The notes under the pieces were generated by a model. The model was not told the DNA's origin and searched no databases. It saw nothing but the letters and a program-made list of their open reading frames with translations. From CAG-791 sp963605745 (GTDB lineage: Bacteria > Bacillota > Clostridia > Lachnospirales > Lachnospiraceae), in the NCBI GenBank assembly GCA_963605745.1, contig CAVCWT010000001.1, positions 62,001 to 126,000 of the forward strand: a stretch of 64,000 nt of DNA, in the 5' to 3' direction. Both the position numbers and the translations under genes were made by a program. Numbering within the stretch: position 1 is the first letter of the stretch; each line of letters starts with the position of its first letter. Below, piece after piece: positions 33,366 to 42,650 of the stretch.

Positions 33366-34685
33366 TTACAGCTGCGTATCTACAAAGATGGTGTAGATGG
33401 CGCGGATGGCCTTCTCGTAGTCCGAGTTCTCCACTCCGATGATGATGTTCAGCTCGGAGGAGCCCTGATCGATCATGCGGACATTGACGTGTGCATGTGC
33501 CAGTGCAGAGAAAATACGACCGGACGTTCCTCTGGTGGCCTTCATGCCTCTTCCTACAACAGCGATGAGCGCCAGGTCCGACTCAATCTCAATGGTGTCC
33601 GGATTGGCCAGACGATGAATGGCCGATACAACCTGCTGCTCCTTGTGCATGAACTCACTCTCATGGACCACAACGGTCATCGTATCAATTCCGGAGGGCA
33701 TATGCTCGATGGAGATACCATTCTCTTCAAAGGCCTCCAGAACTTTTCTGCAGAATCCAACCTCGGAGTTCATCATCTCCTTGGAGATCAGCACCGCACA
33801 GAAGTCCTTCTTGCCGGCAACGCCGGTGATCGTGTAGCCGGATTTCTGGCAGGTACTTTCTACAATCCAGGTGCCGGCATCTTCCGGACGATTCGTATTT
33901 TTGATGTTGATCGGAATGCCCTCCTCGCGCACCGGGAAGATCGCATCCTCGTGCAGAACGCCGGCGCCCATGTAGGAGAGCTCGCGCAGCTCCTTGTAAG
34001 TAATGGTATGGATCGTCGCCGGATCATCCACAACTCTGGGATCGGCAATCATAAAGCCGGACACATCCGTCCAGTTCTCGTAGACACCGGCGTGGCATGC
34101 CCCCGCCACGATAGAGCCCGTGATGTCAGAGCCTCCGCGGGAGAAGGTCTTAACCTTTCCATCTGCGCCGCACCCGTAAAATCCGGGTACAACTGCATTA
34201 GGAAGTTCTGCCAGACGTTTTGCCGTTGCTGCCTTGGTTTTTGCCTGATCGAGCTGACCTGCCTCGTCAAAAAAGATAATTTCCGCAGCATCGACAAAGG
34301 TATATCCCAGGTACTCTGCCATCACATGGCCGTTCAGGTACTCGCCGCGGGATGCCGTGTAATCCGGATCCGGCGCATTCTTAAGCTGCTCATCAATCTT
34401 TTGGAACTCGTCCTCCAGAGAATAGCTCAGCCCCAGCCCCTGAATGATTGCATTATAACGGGACTGAATCTCCAGGAAAGGATCGGTATAATCCTTTCCG
34501 TCCTTTGCCAGGTTATAGCACTGATACAGAAGGTCCGTTACCTTCGTATCGCCCGAAAACCGTTTGCCGGGTGCAGAGGGAACCACATAGATTCTGCTCT
34601 CATCGGCACGGATGATTGCTCCAACCTTTTCAAACTGACCGGCATCTGCAAGAGAGCTGCCGCCGAATTTCACAACCTTTTTCAT
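33366..34685 (-). CDS. lysC: aspartate kinase
   Basis: A 439-residue aspartokinase, the first step of lysine, threonine and methionine synthesis. The N-terminus MKKVVKFGGSSLADAGQFEKV carries the ATP/aspartate site motif, GFYGCGADGKVKTFSRGGSDITGSIVAGA the kinase core, and C-terminal ACT domains begin near residue 295 (EVGFCRKVLEAFEENGISIEHMPSGIDTMTVVV). The last ACT part includes ALIAVVGRGMKATRGTSGRIFSALAHAHVNVRMIDQGSSELNIIIGV, which in the family binds feedback inhibitors. Start at 34685 with GGAGGAGATT upstream. It is third in the operon ACT gene-hom-lysC. Confidence 0.95.
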   Translation of the reverse strand: MKKVVKFGGSSLADAGQFEKVGAIIRADESRIYVVPSAPGKRFSGDTKVTDLLYQCYNLAKDGKDYTDPFLEIQSRYNAIIQGLGLSYSLEDEFQKIDEQLKNAPDPDYTASRGEYLNGHVMAEYLGYTFVDAAEIIFFDEAGQLDQAKTKAATAKRLAELPNAVVPGFYGCGADGKVKTFSRGGSDITGSIVAGACHAGVYENWTDVSGFMIADPRVVDDPATIHTITYKELRELSYMGAGVLHEDAIFPVREEGIPINIKNTNRPEDAGTWIVESTCQKSGYTITGVAGKKDFCAVLISKEMMNSEVGFCRKVLEAFEENGISIEHMPSGIDTMTVVVHESEFMHKEQQVVSAIHRLANPDTIEIESDLALIAVVGRGMKATRGTSGRIFSALAHAHVNVRMIDQGSSELNIIIGVENSDYEKAIRAIYTIFVDTQL

Positions 34686-34738
34686 AATCTCCTCCCGGGT
34701 CAAGGTTCAAAGGAACCTGATTTCCATATTACGTTTCT

Positions 34739-35956
34739 TCATCCCAGCAGACGAATGCTCTTTTTGAGGGAGGTCAGCTGCGCTGCCTTTTCCTCGAACT
34801 CGGCCTCGGTAATCTTTGGTGTTACGAAGGCGAACTCCTCCGGAAGATCCTCGTTCACGACAATCTGAATGTCATTCCCAAAGAGCCCCGTTGCCTTCAC
34901 CAGATCCGCCTTACTGCTGCGGACAAAATAACGATCCTCCCATTCCATCGGATCAGCAAGGTCTGCATCCTGATTGGTCAGGCCAATGTTGATGTTGCTG
35001 CCGATATTGCGGACACACTCTACAACATCTGATACTACTGCGCTGGCGGTCGGGAGCTTGCCGGCACCGCTGCCGTAGAACATCAGGTCGCCGACCATGT
35101 TGCCATGAACGAAAACGCCGTTATACACGTCGCTTACACTGTGCAGCGGGTGATTCTCCGATACCAGATAGGGTGCTGTGCGTACATAAACCTTTCCGGT
35201 TTCCGGGTCATGATGGCATACGCCCAGGAGCTTCACCACTCGGTGGAGCTGCGCAGCATACCCAAAATCATCGGTGTCAATCTTTGTGATTCCCTCACAG
35301 GGAACCTGCTCATATTTAACATTGCCTCCGGTAACCAGAGACGCCAGAATGGCAATTTTGCGGCAGGGATCGTGTCCTTCAATGTCTGCCTCGGGATTTC
35401 TCTCGGCATAGCCATTGTCCTGTGCCTGCTTTAAGGCCACCTCGAAATCCAGCCCTTCCTTTTCCATCTTGGTCAGAATGTAGTTCGTGGTTCCGTTCAG
35501 GATTCCCATGATGGAGGTAATGAATTCCTGCGAGAAGGAGGTACGCAAAGGACGCAGAATCGGAATACCGCCGCCAACGCTTGCCTCAAAGAGGTAGCTG
35601 CAGTTGTGCTCTTTTGCTGTAACCGCCAGGACACCGCCCAGTGCATCCACCAGCTCCTTATTGGAGGTGCATACGCTGATGCCCTTTTCCAATGCTCTCT
35701 TCGAGAAGGTAAATGCCGGCTCCTTGCCTCCCATGGTCTCGCAGATTACTCGAATCTCAGGGTCATTCAGGATGACATCGATGTCATGAACCACCCGGTC
35801 CCCGTACGGAGAATCCGGAAAGTCTCTCAGATCCAGGATATATTTCACATGAATTCCTTCCGGAAAATCCCGGCGAATTTCTTCCTGATTCTGGTCGATG
35901 ACCTCTGCCACGCCGCTTCCTACAGTACCAAAGCCCAGTATTGCGATTTCTACCAT
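34739..35956 (-). CDS. hom: homoserine dehydrogenase
   Basis: A 405-residue enzyme reducing aspartate-semialdehyde to homoserine with NAD(P)H. The Rossmann motif is AILGFGTVGSGVAEVI, followed by the VCTSNKELVDALGGVLAV region near residue 95. The catalytic-domain signature is EASVGGGIPILRPLRTSF, then GILNGTTNYILTKMEKEGLDFEVALKQAQDNGYAERNPEADIEGHDPCRKIAILA with the catalytic Lys. The C-terminal ACT region is short or absent, consistent with the separate ACT gene just upstream. ATG at 35956 with GAGGAGGAATT. Confidence 0.95.
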   Translation of the reverse strand: MVEIAILGFGTVGSGVAEVIDQNQEEIRRDFPEGIHVKYILDLRDFPDSPYGDRVVHDIDVILNDPEIRVICETMGGKEPAFTFSKRALEKGISVCTSNKELVDALGGVLAVTAKEHNCSYLFEASVGGGIPILRPLRTSFSQEFITSIMGILNGTTNYILTKMEKEGLDFEVALKQAQDNGYAERNPEADIEGHDPCRKIAILASLVTGGNVKYEQVPCEGITKIDTDDFGYAAQLHRVVKLLGVCHHDPETGKVYVRTAPYLVSENHPLHSVSDVYNGVFVHGNMVGDLMFYGSGAGKLPTASAVVSDVVECVRNIGSNINIGLTNQDADLADPMEWEDRYFVRSSKADLVKATGLFGNDIQIVVNEDLPEEFAFVTPKITEAEFEEKAAQLTSLKKSIRLLG

Positions 35957-35992
35957 AATTCCTCCTCATGCCGCTCTTGCGGCCTTTTGCTG

Positions 35993-36448
35993 TTATGACT
36001 GCGTCAGTCCCGTTGCCTTCAGCCTGCGGACCCCGCTTAAGGCTTCCAGCCTGCAGAGCAGACTACTGATGTCCTCGCTGCTCTGCAATACCTGAATGCT
36101 GATACTGACCGAAGCTACGCCTCCAATCGGAATGGATTGATGAATCGTCAGAATGTTGGCTCCGAACTCCGCAATGGCTCCCAAAATGTCAGAAAGAATG
36201 CCCGTTTCATCACTGATCTCCAAGGATAAAGTCAAGGTCATTCCAACCATGCTGTTATGAAATTCAGCGATATCATCCTTAAATTTATAATAGGAACTGC
36301 GGCTGATTCCAACCAGATCGACGGCATCCTGAATGGTCCTGCTCTTGCCGGTAGCCAAAAGACGGTTCACCTCTACCACCTTCTGCAGTGTCTCCGGAAC
36401 GGCTCTTTTGCGGACCAGATAAAAATCAGAGTTTGTTTCAGAATTCAT
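35993..36448 (-). CDS. ACT-domain protein, PheB/UPF0735 family
   Basis: A 151-residue protein. An N-terminal helix-turn-helix-like region (EVNRLLATGKSRTIQDAVDLVGISRSSYYKFKDDI) is followed by an ACT domain (LTLSLEISDETGILSDILGAIAEFGANILTIHQSIPIGGVASVSISI). It is homologous to Bacillus PheB. In this operon it likely senses an amino acid such as threonine and supplies the regulatory domain that Hom lacks; that is inference from position. It is the first gene of the hom-lysC operon, starting at 36448 with GAGAGAG upstream, and is divergent from the YerC-like gene. Confidence 0.88.
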   Translation of the reverse strand: MNSETNSDFYLVRKRAVPETLQKVVEVNRLLATGKSRTIQDAVDLVGISRSSYYKFKDDIAEFHNSMVGMTLTLSLEISDETGILSDILGAIAEFGANILTIHQSIPIGGVASVSISIQVLQSSEDISSLLCRLEALSGVRRLKATGLTQS

Positions 36449-36550
36449 TGTTTCTCTCTCACGGACATTTGTGCGCCAACGTTGGATATCCTATCATTGT
36501 ACCGTTGGGAATGCAATAGTAAAATTGTCGCGATCGCCACGCAGCAACAG

Positions 36551-36573
36551 TTACATTTACTTTACCAATGTAA
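36551..36573. promoter_or_regulatory. inverted repeat in the divergent hom-operon/yerC promoter region
   Basis: TTACATT (36551-36557) and AATGTAA (36567-36573) form a 7-bp inverted repeat with a 9-bp centre, 60 nt upstream of the YerC-like gene. The A/T-rich tail (GTTAAAAT, from 36577) could be a -10 element for it. An operator for the YerC-like, TrpR-related protein is possible but unproven. Confidence 0.35.
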
Positions 36574-36631
36574 AATGTTAAAATTTCACTACAGCGCAGT
36601 GAATATCTGCATCATCAGGGGGTACAATGAC

Positions 36632-36922
36632 ATGAACAAGAAAATACACACCGAAGCGGTGGATCAGCTGTTTGAGGGGATTTTGTCATTAAAGAGCAAG
36701 GAAGAATGTTACGATTTTTTTGAAGATCTTTGCACAGTCAATGAGATTCTCTCTCTTTCTCAGCGTTTTGAGGTTGCAGCCATGCTGCGCGATCATGAGA
36801 CCTATCTCAAGATCGCCGAGCAGACCGGTGCCTCTACTGCGACCATCAGCCGGGTCAACCGCTCGCTAAATTACGGAACAGATGGATATGAAATGGTTAT
36901 GGAACGCATCAAACACGAATAA
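36632..36922 (+). CDS. YerC/YecD-type TrpR-related regulator
   Basis: A 96-residue all-helical protein. FFEDLCTVNEILSLSQRFEVAAML and YLKIAEQTGASTATISRVNRSLNYG form the TrpR-family helix-turn-helix. YerC-type proteins are short regulators found in many Firmicutes; they lack an assigned ligand in most species. AGGGGG precedes the ATG at 36632 by about 9 nt. The YfhO gene begins a few bases after its stop, suggesting cotranscription. Confidence 0.9.
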   Translation: MNKKIHTEAVDQLFEGILSLKSKEECYDFFEDLCTVNEILSLSQRFEVAAMLRDHETYLKIAEQTGASTATISRVNRSLNYGTDGYEMVMERIKHE

Positions 36923-36929
36923 ATCTGCC

Positions 36930-39443
36930 ATGAACGTATTACCTGGTGGTGCATGGGGCCGCACATGTTCCGATTCTGCGTCCTGCAGCAAGCCCACACG
37001 GCTCATTCGGATGTTCTTTCTGGGAGCTCTGCTGTATCTGGCAGCTGTGCTCCCTTTTATTGTTTACCGGGGCGGCATCTTTTTCTATTACGGGGATTAT
37101 AATGTCCAGCAGGTTCCTTTCTATATTCTGGCTCACCGCGCCGTCCGCAGCGGAACCTTGTTCTGGAATTTTAATATTGACCTCGGCTCTTCCACCGGCG
37201 GCAGCTACGCCTTTTACCTGTGGGGTAGCCCGTTTTTCTGGATTTCCTGCCTGTTTTCAGAAAAGAGTCTTCCCTATCTTCTTCCCGTTCTCATGTCCTT
37301 TAAATATGGAACGGCACTTTGCACCTCCTATTCCTGGCTGCGACGCAATGTGCAGACAGAGCGCGGCGCACTCATGGGTGCCCTTTTGTATTCCTTTTCC
37401 GGCTTTGCCGCCTGCAACATTGTCTTCCAGCACTTTCATGAGGCGATTGCCTTTTTCCCGCTCTATCTCCTTGCCCTAGACTGCGCACACGAGAAATTCT
37501 CGTCCGCCTTTCCGGCTTCGACAGGACCTAACACCGCCTCTTTGGGAACTTCCTCTAGATCTTCTTTGGGAACTTCCTCCAAAGCTACTTCCGGAGCATC
37601 CCCTGTGCTCTTTGGGATCCTTCTCTTTGCTCTTGCCACAGCCGGTATGTCGGTCGTGAATTATTTTTTCTTTTTCGGACAGGTCATCTTCCTGATTCTG
37701 TACTATATCCTTCGCTACAGCCTATCGCAGCCTGCACGGAATACTATAAAGGAGATTCTGTGGTTTCTCCTTTCCGGCATTCTGGGGCTTTCTCTTGCTG
37801 CCTTTTTTCTCATACAGGTGTGGGACACCGTTTCCGGCAACTCCCGGCTTTCGGACGTTCTGACCGGCTACCGGCTGGTTGCGTATAACGAGTCAACAAC
37901 GCCCCTTGCCATCCTGAAGGCGATGTTCTTTCTGCCGGATCTGGTAGGCCGCGGCACGTTGTTTACCAGCGACGAAATCCGTGTCAGCTCCCTCTCCCTT
38001 TATGTTCCCGGCTGTGCCATGACAGGCGTCATTGCCTTCCTTCGTTCCCGCCGGGGGCAAAAAGGCGACTGGAAAAAACGGATCCTTCTCCTCTGTCTGG
38101 TCATGATGTTCATTCCGGTACTCAATGCCGTCTTCTCTTTATTTAATTCTGAGTATTATGCGAGATGGTTCTATATGCCGCTCCTTGTCATCTGCCTCGT
38201 GACCGTGCAGGAGCTCGAGGCAAATGACACCAAAGGCCTTACCTCTGGTTTCCTTGTCACCTTCGCAGCCGACGCCCTGATCCTTGTGTGTGCCTTCCTG
38301 CCGGTGGACGCTGCGGATGCTGCAGGTGATGTATCTGCAGGCGGCCTTGCGGCCCTCATGCCGATTCTGAAATATCCTGCGCTCTTTGTTGTCGAGGCGA
38401 TTATCACGCTCGTCTGCCTTCTCCTCTTCCTCTTGATTCTGAGGGTTAACCAGGCAGCAGTTGTTCTGACGGCTCTTTGCTGCGTCCTGACACAGGTTGG
38501 AGTCCTCTTTAACGGCAGCACGCTGATTTCTGCCTCCGGCAATACCAAATGGCGTTCCCAGCTCCTGGAAAGCACGCCTGAAATTCCCGGCTATAATGAG
38601 GCTTCCTTCCAACGGGTCGAAACAGACGGCACCTCCACCAACTATGAAATGGTCTGGGGATATCCCACGATCCACTGTTTCCAGAGCACCGTTTCCCCCG
38701 GAATCTTCCAGTTCTATCAGGGGATCGGTGTGCGGCGCTCCGTGACCTCACAGATGAATCTTTCCCATATCGGAGCCAGGGCCATTCTCTCTGCCCGCTA
38801 TTACCTGGAGAACACACAGGTCAGTTCCGATAAGAGCTATGACGAACAAGGCGGTCTCCTTGGTTATCAAAGGGTTGGAGAATCCAGCGGATATGCCATT
38901 TATGAAAATCAGAATTTCATTCCCATGGGATTTACCTTTGACCGCGTCATGAGTGAGGACACCTATTCCCTCCTCCTGGATCAGGATTCCACGTTGGCAG
39001 ACCGGATGCTGGTCAGGGACCTGATTCTTTGCAATGAAGATATTGAGACTTACGGAGCTTATTTTGAAGTGCAGGATACGGAGCTGAATCAGGATCCTAT
39101 CACCGAGGAACAGTTTCAGTTAAGCTGCAGAGAACGTGCCGAAAGCGCCTGCACCTCCTTTACAACATCAAACAAGGGCTTTACCGCGAAGGCTTTTCTT
39201 GACAAAGAAAATCTCGTCTTTTTCTCTGTGCCTTACGAGAAAGGCTGGAGCGCTGCCATCGACGGGGAATCCACCACCATCGTAAAGGCCGACTACGGAC
39301 TGATGGCCGTCCTCGTCCCAGCAGGAACCCATATCATCACCTTTACCTATGTTCCTTACGGATGGACCATAGCCTGCGGCATCAGCCTCGGAGCCCTCGC
39401 TGTCATCCTCGCGCTTGCGATCCTTTGCAAACGGATACGCTGA
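36930..39443 (+). CDS. YfhO-family multi-pass membrane protein
   Basis: An approximately 837-residue polytopic protein. The early signature IVYRGGIFFYYGDYNVQQVPFY, then NFNIDLGSSTGGSYAFYLWGSPFFW, is diagnostic for YfhO, a GT-C-fold relative implicated in glycosylation of lipoteichoic acid in Bacillus and Listeria. About 12-14 TM helices run through residue 560, then a large extracytoplasmic domain (ITSQMNLSHIGARAILSARYYLE, VFFSVPYEKGWSAAIDGE) and a last TM helix near the end. A low-complexity Ser/Thr stretch occurs around residue 210. The start is uncertain: ATG 36930 has no strong site and an in-frame ATG lies at 36882, overlapping the YerC-like gene. A terminator follows. Confidence 0.85.
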   Translation: MNVLPGGAWGRTCSDSASCSKPTRLIRMFFLGALLYLAAVLPFIVYRGGIFFYYGDYNVQQVPFYILAHRAVRSGTLFWNFNIDLGSSTGGSYAFYLWGSPFFWISCLFSEKSLPYLLPVLMSFKYGTALCTSYSWLRRNVQTERGALMGALLYSFSGFAACNIVFQHFHEAIAFFPLYLLALDCAHEKFSSAFPASTGPNTASLGTSSRSSLGTSSKATSGASPVLFGILLFALATAGMSVVNYFFFFGQVIFLILYYILRYSLSQPARNTIKEILWFLLSGILGLSLAAFFLIQVWDTVSGNSRLSDVLTGYRLVAYNESTTPLAILKAMFFLPDLVGRGTLFTSDEIRVSSLSLYVPGCAMTGVIAFLRSRRGQKGDWKKRILLLCLVMMFIPVLNAVFSLFNSEYYARWFYMPLLVICLVTVQELEANDTKGLTSGFLVTFAADALILVCAFLPVDAADAAGDVSAGGLAALMPILKYPALFVVEAIITLVCLLLFLLILRVNQAAVVLTALCCVLTQVGVLFNGSTLISASGNTKWRSQLLESTPEIPGYNEASFQRVETDGTSTNYEMVWGYPTIHCFQSTVSPGIFQFYQGIGVRRSVTSQMNLSHIGARAILSARYYLENTQVSSDKSYDEQGGLLGYQRVGESSGYAIYENQNFIPMGFTFDRVMSEDTYSLLLDQDSTLADRMLVRDLILCNEDIETYGAYFEVQDTELNQDPITEEQFQLSCRERAESACTSFTTSNKGFTAKAFLDKENLVFFSVPYEKGWSAAIDGESTTIVKADYGLMAVLVPAGTHIITFTYVPYGWTIACGISLGALAVILALAILCKRIR

Positions 39444-39465
39444 GCCTTTTTGCTTGCAAAAAAAG

Positions 39466-39503
39466 GCTCCGTCCCCTTTCATACAGAGGACGGAGCCTTT
39501 CTC
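39466..39503 (+). terminator. rho-independent terminator of yfhO
   Basis: GGCTCCGTCC (39466-39475) pairs with GGACGGAGCC (39489-39498), then TTTCT on the plus strand. A preceding pair of short arms (AGCCTTTTTGC, GCAAAAAAAGGCT) adds a second hairpin. The remaining 115 bases to the GH3 stop show nothing else. Confidence 0.85.
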
Positions 39504-39618
39504 ATAACCGTAACACAGATGATCTAGTATGATGCTGTGGTCAAACGTTCTTATGACCTATGATATCTGACCTATGATATCCGGATTGCTCCGCGCTTTG
39601 CGCTCCCGCAATTCTTTC

Positions 39619-42600
39619 TTAGTTGCTTTCCGATTCTTCCTTTTTACCCTTCCGATATTTTACAATCGCATAGGCCTCCAATGCAGCCAGTGCAAGAACA
39701 ATAACTGCATCCACGGCATAGGTTGTCTTCACCCAGTTAGGTACGTTCACCTCGCGTGTCGCCACAAAAGAATTTGCCAGAGCATACAAGCTTCCATGCG
39801 CCGCATTTCTCATGGCAGTTACCGTACCCGCAGAATGACCATCCAGATAAAAATCGTCTGTAATGTTGAAGGCCAGCATCTTTGTTCCACCGGTACGAAT
39901 TGCCAGATTGCCATCCATGTACCACGCGCTGACAACTGCGTCAGTAATAACCGCTCCGTCAAATCCCCACTCGCCACGAAGAATATTCGTCAGCAGAGCC
40001 TTGCAGCCTCCTGCCCATACAGTACCAACAGCATTCATCGAAGTCATTACACCAAGGCCGCCTGCCTTGATCGGCTTTTCAAATGCCTTCAGGTAGATCT
40101 CGCGAGCCGCCTGTTCGCTAAGCCATGTGCAGATATTGTTCTGTCGGAAATTGTCCTGATCATTGAATGCAAAATGCTTCACATAGCAAATCAAGCCATT
40201 TTCTGTAGCACCTGCGACCTCTGCACCTGCAGTCAAACCAGTGAGCATACCGCATTCTGAATAGTACTCGAAATTACGTCCGCCGAATGCGCTGCGATGA
40301 ATATTCACAGCAGGAGCATACCATCCCACGCAGTTGATCTCCTGGCACTCTTTGGCAATCTGAGCTCCACGTTCTTTTGCCAGTTCCTGATTCCATGTGC
40401 ATGCCAGCATCACGGTTCCCGGATAACTCACACCTGCTGCCGGATTATAATTACTGTGTACTCCGGTAGGTCCATCACAGTCCTCCGTTGCAGCCAATCC
40501 GATGGATTCCACTGCCACAGTATGATATCCGCCATCTGCAGTCAGATTGAACAGGTCACTGTAGCTCAGTTCATCCAGCAACAGTTCCCATTTCGGATCG
40601 TCGTAGTCAATGCCTGTCATGTCCGACAATTTGAGTCCATTCTTGGCCTCTGTTGTTGGCATTTCCGCGTCAGGGTCATCGTAATCTGATGCGTCAAAGG
40701 TTGCTGTACTTGTATAGGCTGCAAGCGCCTCTTCGCTCATTACATGATCTTCCGGAGCTGCGGTTGCTTCCTCGTAGTTTGCAAATCCATCTGCCCTGCT
40801 CAGATAGGTAATATCACCCTCTGCGAAGGTGAGCTGATTCGTTGCTGCAATTTCATCTGTAGATCTTGCACCATCATGTTCATCATCATAGATGATATCT
40901 GCCGGCACATTTGCGACATAAGTGTCCAGTACTGTGTGAGAATCCGAGCAGAGATTAATTTCATAATCCCCTGCCTCCAGCACATAAGCACCATTCTCAC
41001 TCTTAATGCAGTTCGAATCGTAAGACGCCATATCTTCATAGCTGAACGTGATCTCCAGCGTCTGTGATTCTCCAGGTTTCAGAGCCTCCGTTTTCCCATA
41101 CTGAATAAGATTTGCTGATGCTTTCTCAATTCCGCCATTTGTATAAGGCGGATTATAGAAAATTTCAGCTACATATTTACCGGCAACATCACCGGTATTC
41201 GTCACATCGATATGAAGTGTAATGTTCATTCCGTCATCATCTACATCGGCAATCGATGCATCAAAGGTTGTATAGCTCAAGCCGTAGCCAAATGGATACT
41301 GTACAACCTCATCGTAGTCAATGAAGCCTTCTGCCGCTGCCGTCTCATAGTACTTATATCCGACGTAGATTCCTTCCGTATAATTTACGAACATTGCTCG
41401 ATTGTCTTCACTGCCGGTAACCTCAGCATAATTCTCATAGCCAAAGCCGCCAAAATTATTGGCAGTAGGTGTTGCCAGTAAATCATATACATAGGTATCT
41501 GCCAGATGGCCGGACGGATTCACCTCGCCATTCAGAATCTGTCCCAGAACCTCGAACCCATATTGTCCGGGAGCTCCGCACAGAACCGCCGCCTTAATGC
41601 TGTCATATTCATCCACCCATCCAAGCTCCATTGCATTGGACGAATTGACGACTACAATAACATTCTGAAAGGTCTCGCAGACACGCTTAACCATGGCAAT
41701 CTCGCGGTTGCTAAGTTCCAGATAGCTCTTGCTCGAATCGAGATCATCCTCCTGCGTCGTAAAATCATAAAACTGTGCCAATCCGCCATACTGTGCATTG
41801 TACTCATCCGCTCCGGTGATACTCATAGGAACATCAAAGCCTTCTCCGCCGGTACGACTAACGAACACAATCGCTGTATCGGAATACTCTGCCGCATTCT
41901 CAAAAATTCCCGCAGCATCATATTCTTCCATGGTCGGCTCAGGAATGGTAAAATCACCCTTCTTACTGCCAATTTCGCGCAAACGGATCGTTCCTACCGG
42001 GCGTTCCGAACGGAATTCCTCATAAAAACTGATCAGATCTTCGTTAACCTCGAAGCCAGCATCCTTTAATCCATCAATAAAAGAGATCGCACTGCTCGTA
42101 TCACTGTCACCGGAGCCGGTTCCTCCGTATAACGGACGTACACTCGACCAACCGAACAGATTCAGTTTCGTTCCGGATGCCAGCGGGAGTTCTCCCTCCT
42201 CGTTCTTCAGAAGAACAATTCCTTCTGCTGCGATCTGCTCTGCAATTGCCTTTCCGGATGCCATCGTTTCATCCGATACTGTCACCTCTTCTGCGAAAAT
42301 ACTGTTTACCACAGAATACTCTACCTTGAGAATAACCCAGTTAACAGAGAGCACAATCACCAGAGCAATGGCAATCGGCACCTGCATACGGACCAGTGCA
42401 CGCTTTGGCTGCTTTAACTTGCCTGCAAGGACAGCAACAACGATTCCTATCACAATTACAGCAACAATCGCTATAATCGCCGGGCTGCAGGCAATAATAC
42501 CGTTCTTCAGATCCTCTGTCGTTACAGATAATGATCCGCCAAACATCAGGTCATACAGGTTTTTCCCAATCCATCCCAGTGCCGCAATAATAACAACAGC

Positions 42601-42636
42601 AACCAGCCATGGGATCAGATGTTTTTTGTTTTTCAT
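39619..42636 (-). CDS. membrane-tethered glycoside hydrolase family 3 enzyme with permuted domain order
   Basis: A 1005-residue protein. Three TM helices near residues 7-30, 47-70 and 84-105 are followed by a large outer region, with one TM helix near 973-992 at the C-terminus. The GH3 modules are in reversed order: the alpha/beta sandwich domain comes first (AAEGIVLLKNEEGELPL near 135, LCGAPGQYGFEVLGQILNGEVNPSG near 350, QYPFGYGLSYTTF), then a fibronectin-like part. The TIM barrel comes last (EDCDGPTGVH, YAPAVNIHRSAFGGRNFEYYSE, CYVKHFAFNDQDNFR, GFDGAVITDAVVSAW with the nucleophile Asp near 899). Such permutation is known for Ruminococcus and Butyrivibrio beta-glucosidases. Substrate is probably a beta-glucoside or xyloside. 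It is followed 14 nt upstream by the GH43-like gene, with which it is cotranscribed. Confidence 0.9.
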   Translation of the reverse strand: MKNKKHLIPWLVAVVIIAALGWIGKNLYDLMFGGSLSVTTEDLKNGIIACSPAIIAIVAVIVIGIVVAVLAGKLKQPKRALVRMQVPIAIALVIVLSVNWVILKVEYSVVNSIFAEEVTVSDETMASGKAIAEQIAAEGIVLLKNEEGELPLASGTKLNLFGWSSVRPLYGGTGSGDSDTSSAISFIDGLKDAGFEVNEDLISFYEEFRSERPVGTIRLREIGSKKGDFTIPEPTMEEYDAAGIFENAAEYSDTAIVFVSRTGGEGFDVPMSITGADEYNAQYGGLAQFYDFTTQEDDLDSSKSYLELSNREIAMVKRVCETFQNVIVVVNSSNAMELGWVDEYDSIKAAVLCGAPGQYGFEVLGQILNGEVNPSGHLADTYVYDLLATPTANNFGGFGYENYAEVTGSEDNRAMFVNYTEGIYVGYKYYETAAAEGFIDYDEVVQYPFGYGLSYTTFDASIADVDDDGMNITLHIDVTNTGDVAGKYVAEIFYNPPYTNGGIEKASANLIQYGKTEALKPGESQTLEITFSYEDMASYDSNCIKSENGAYVLEAGDYEINLCSDSHTVLDTYVANVPADIIYDDEHDGARSTDEIAATNQLTFAEGDITYLSRADGFANYEEATAAPEDHVMSEEALAAYTSTATFDASDYDDPDAEMPTTEAKNGLKLSDMTGIDYDDPKWELLLDELSYSDLFNLTADGGYHTVAVESIGLAATEDCDGPTGVHSNYNPAAGVSYPGTVMLACTWNQELAKERGAQIAKECQEINCVGWYAPAVNIHRSAFGGRNFEYYSECGMLTGLTAGAEVAGATENGLICYVKHFAFNDQDNFRQNNICTWLSEQAAREIYLKAFEKPIKAGGLGVMTSMNAVGTVWAGGCKALLTNILRGEWGFDGAVITDAVVSAWYMDGNLAIRTGGTKMLAFNITDDFYLDGHSAGTVTAMRNAAHGSLYALANSFVATREVNVPNWVKTTYAVDAVIVLALAALEAYAIVKYRKGKKEESESN

Positions 42637-42650
42637 ACCTTCCCTCTCTT

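Noticed and set aside
33489..34868. 459-residue open frame on the plus strand
   Set aside because: Antisense to lysC and the end of hom; long because of codon bias, not because it is a gene.
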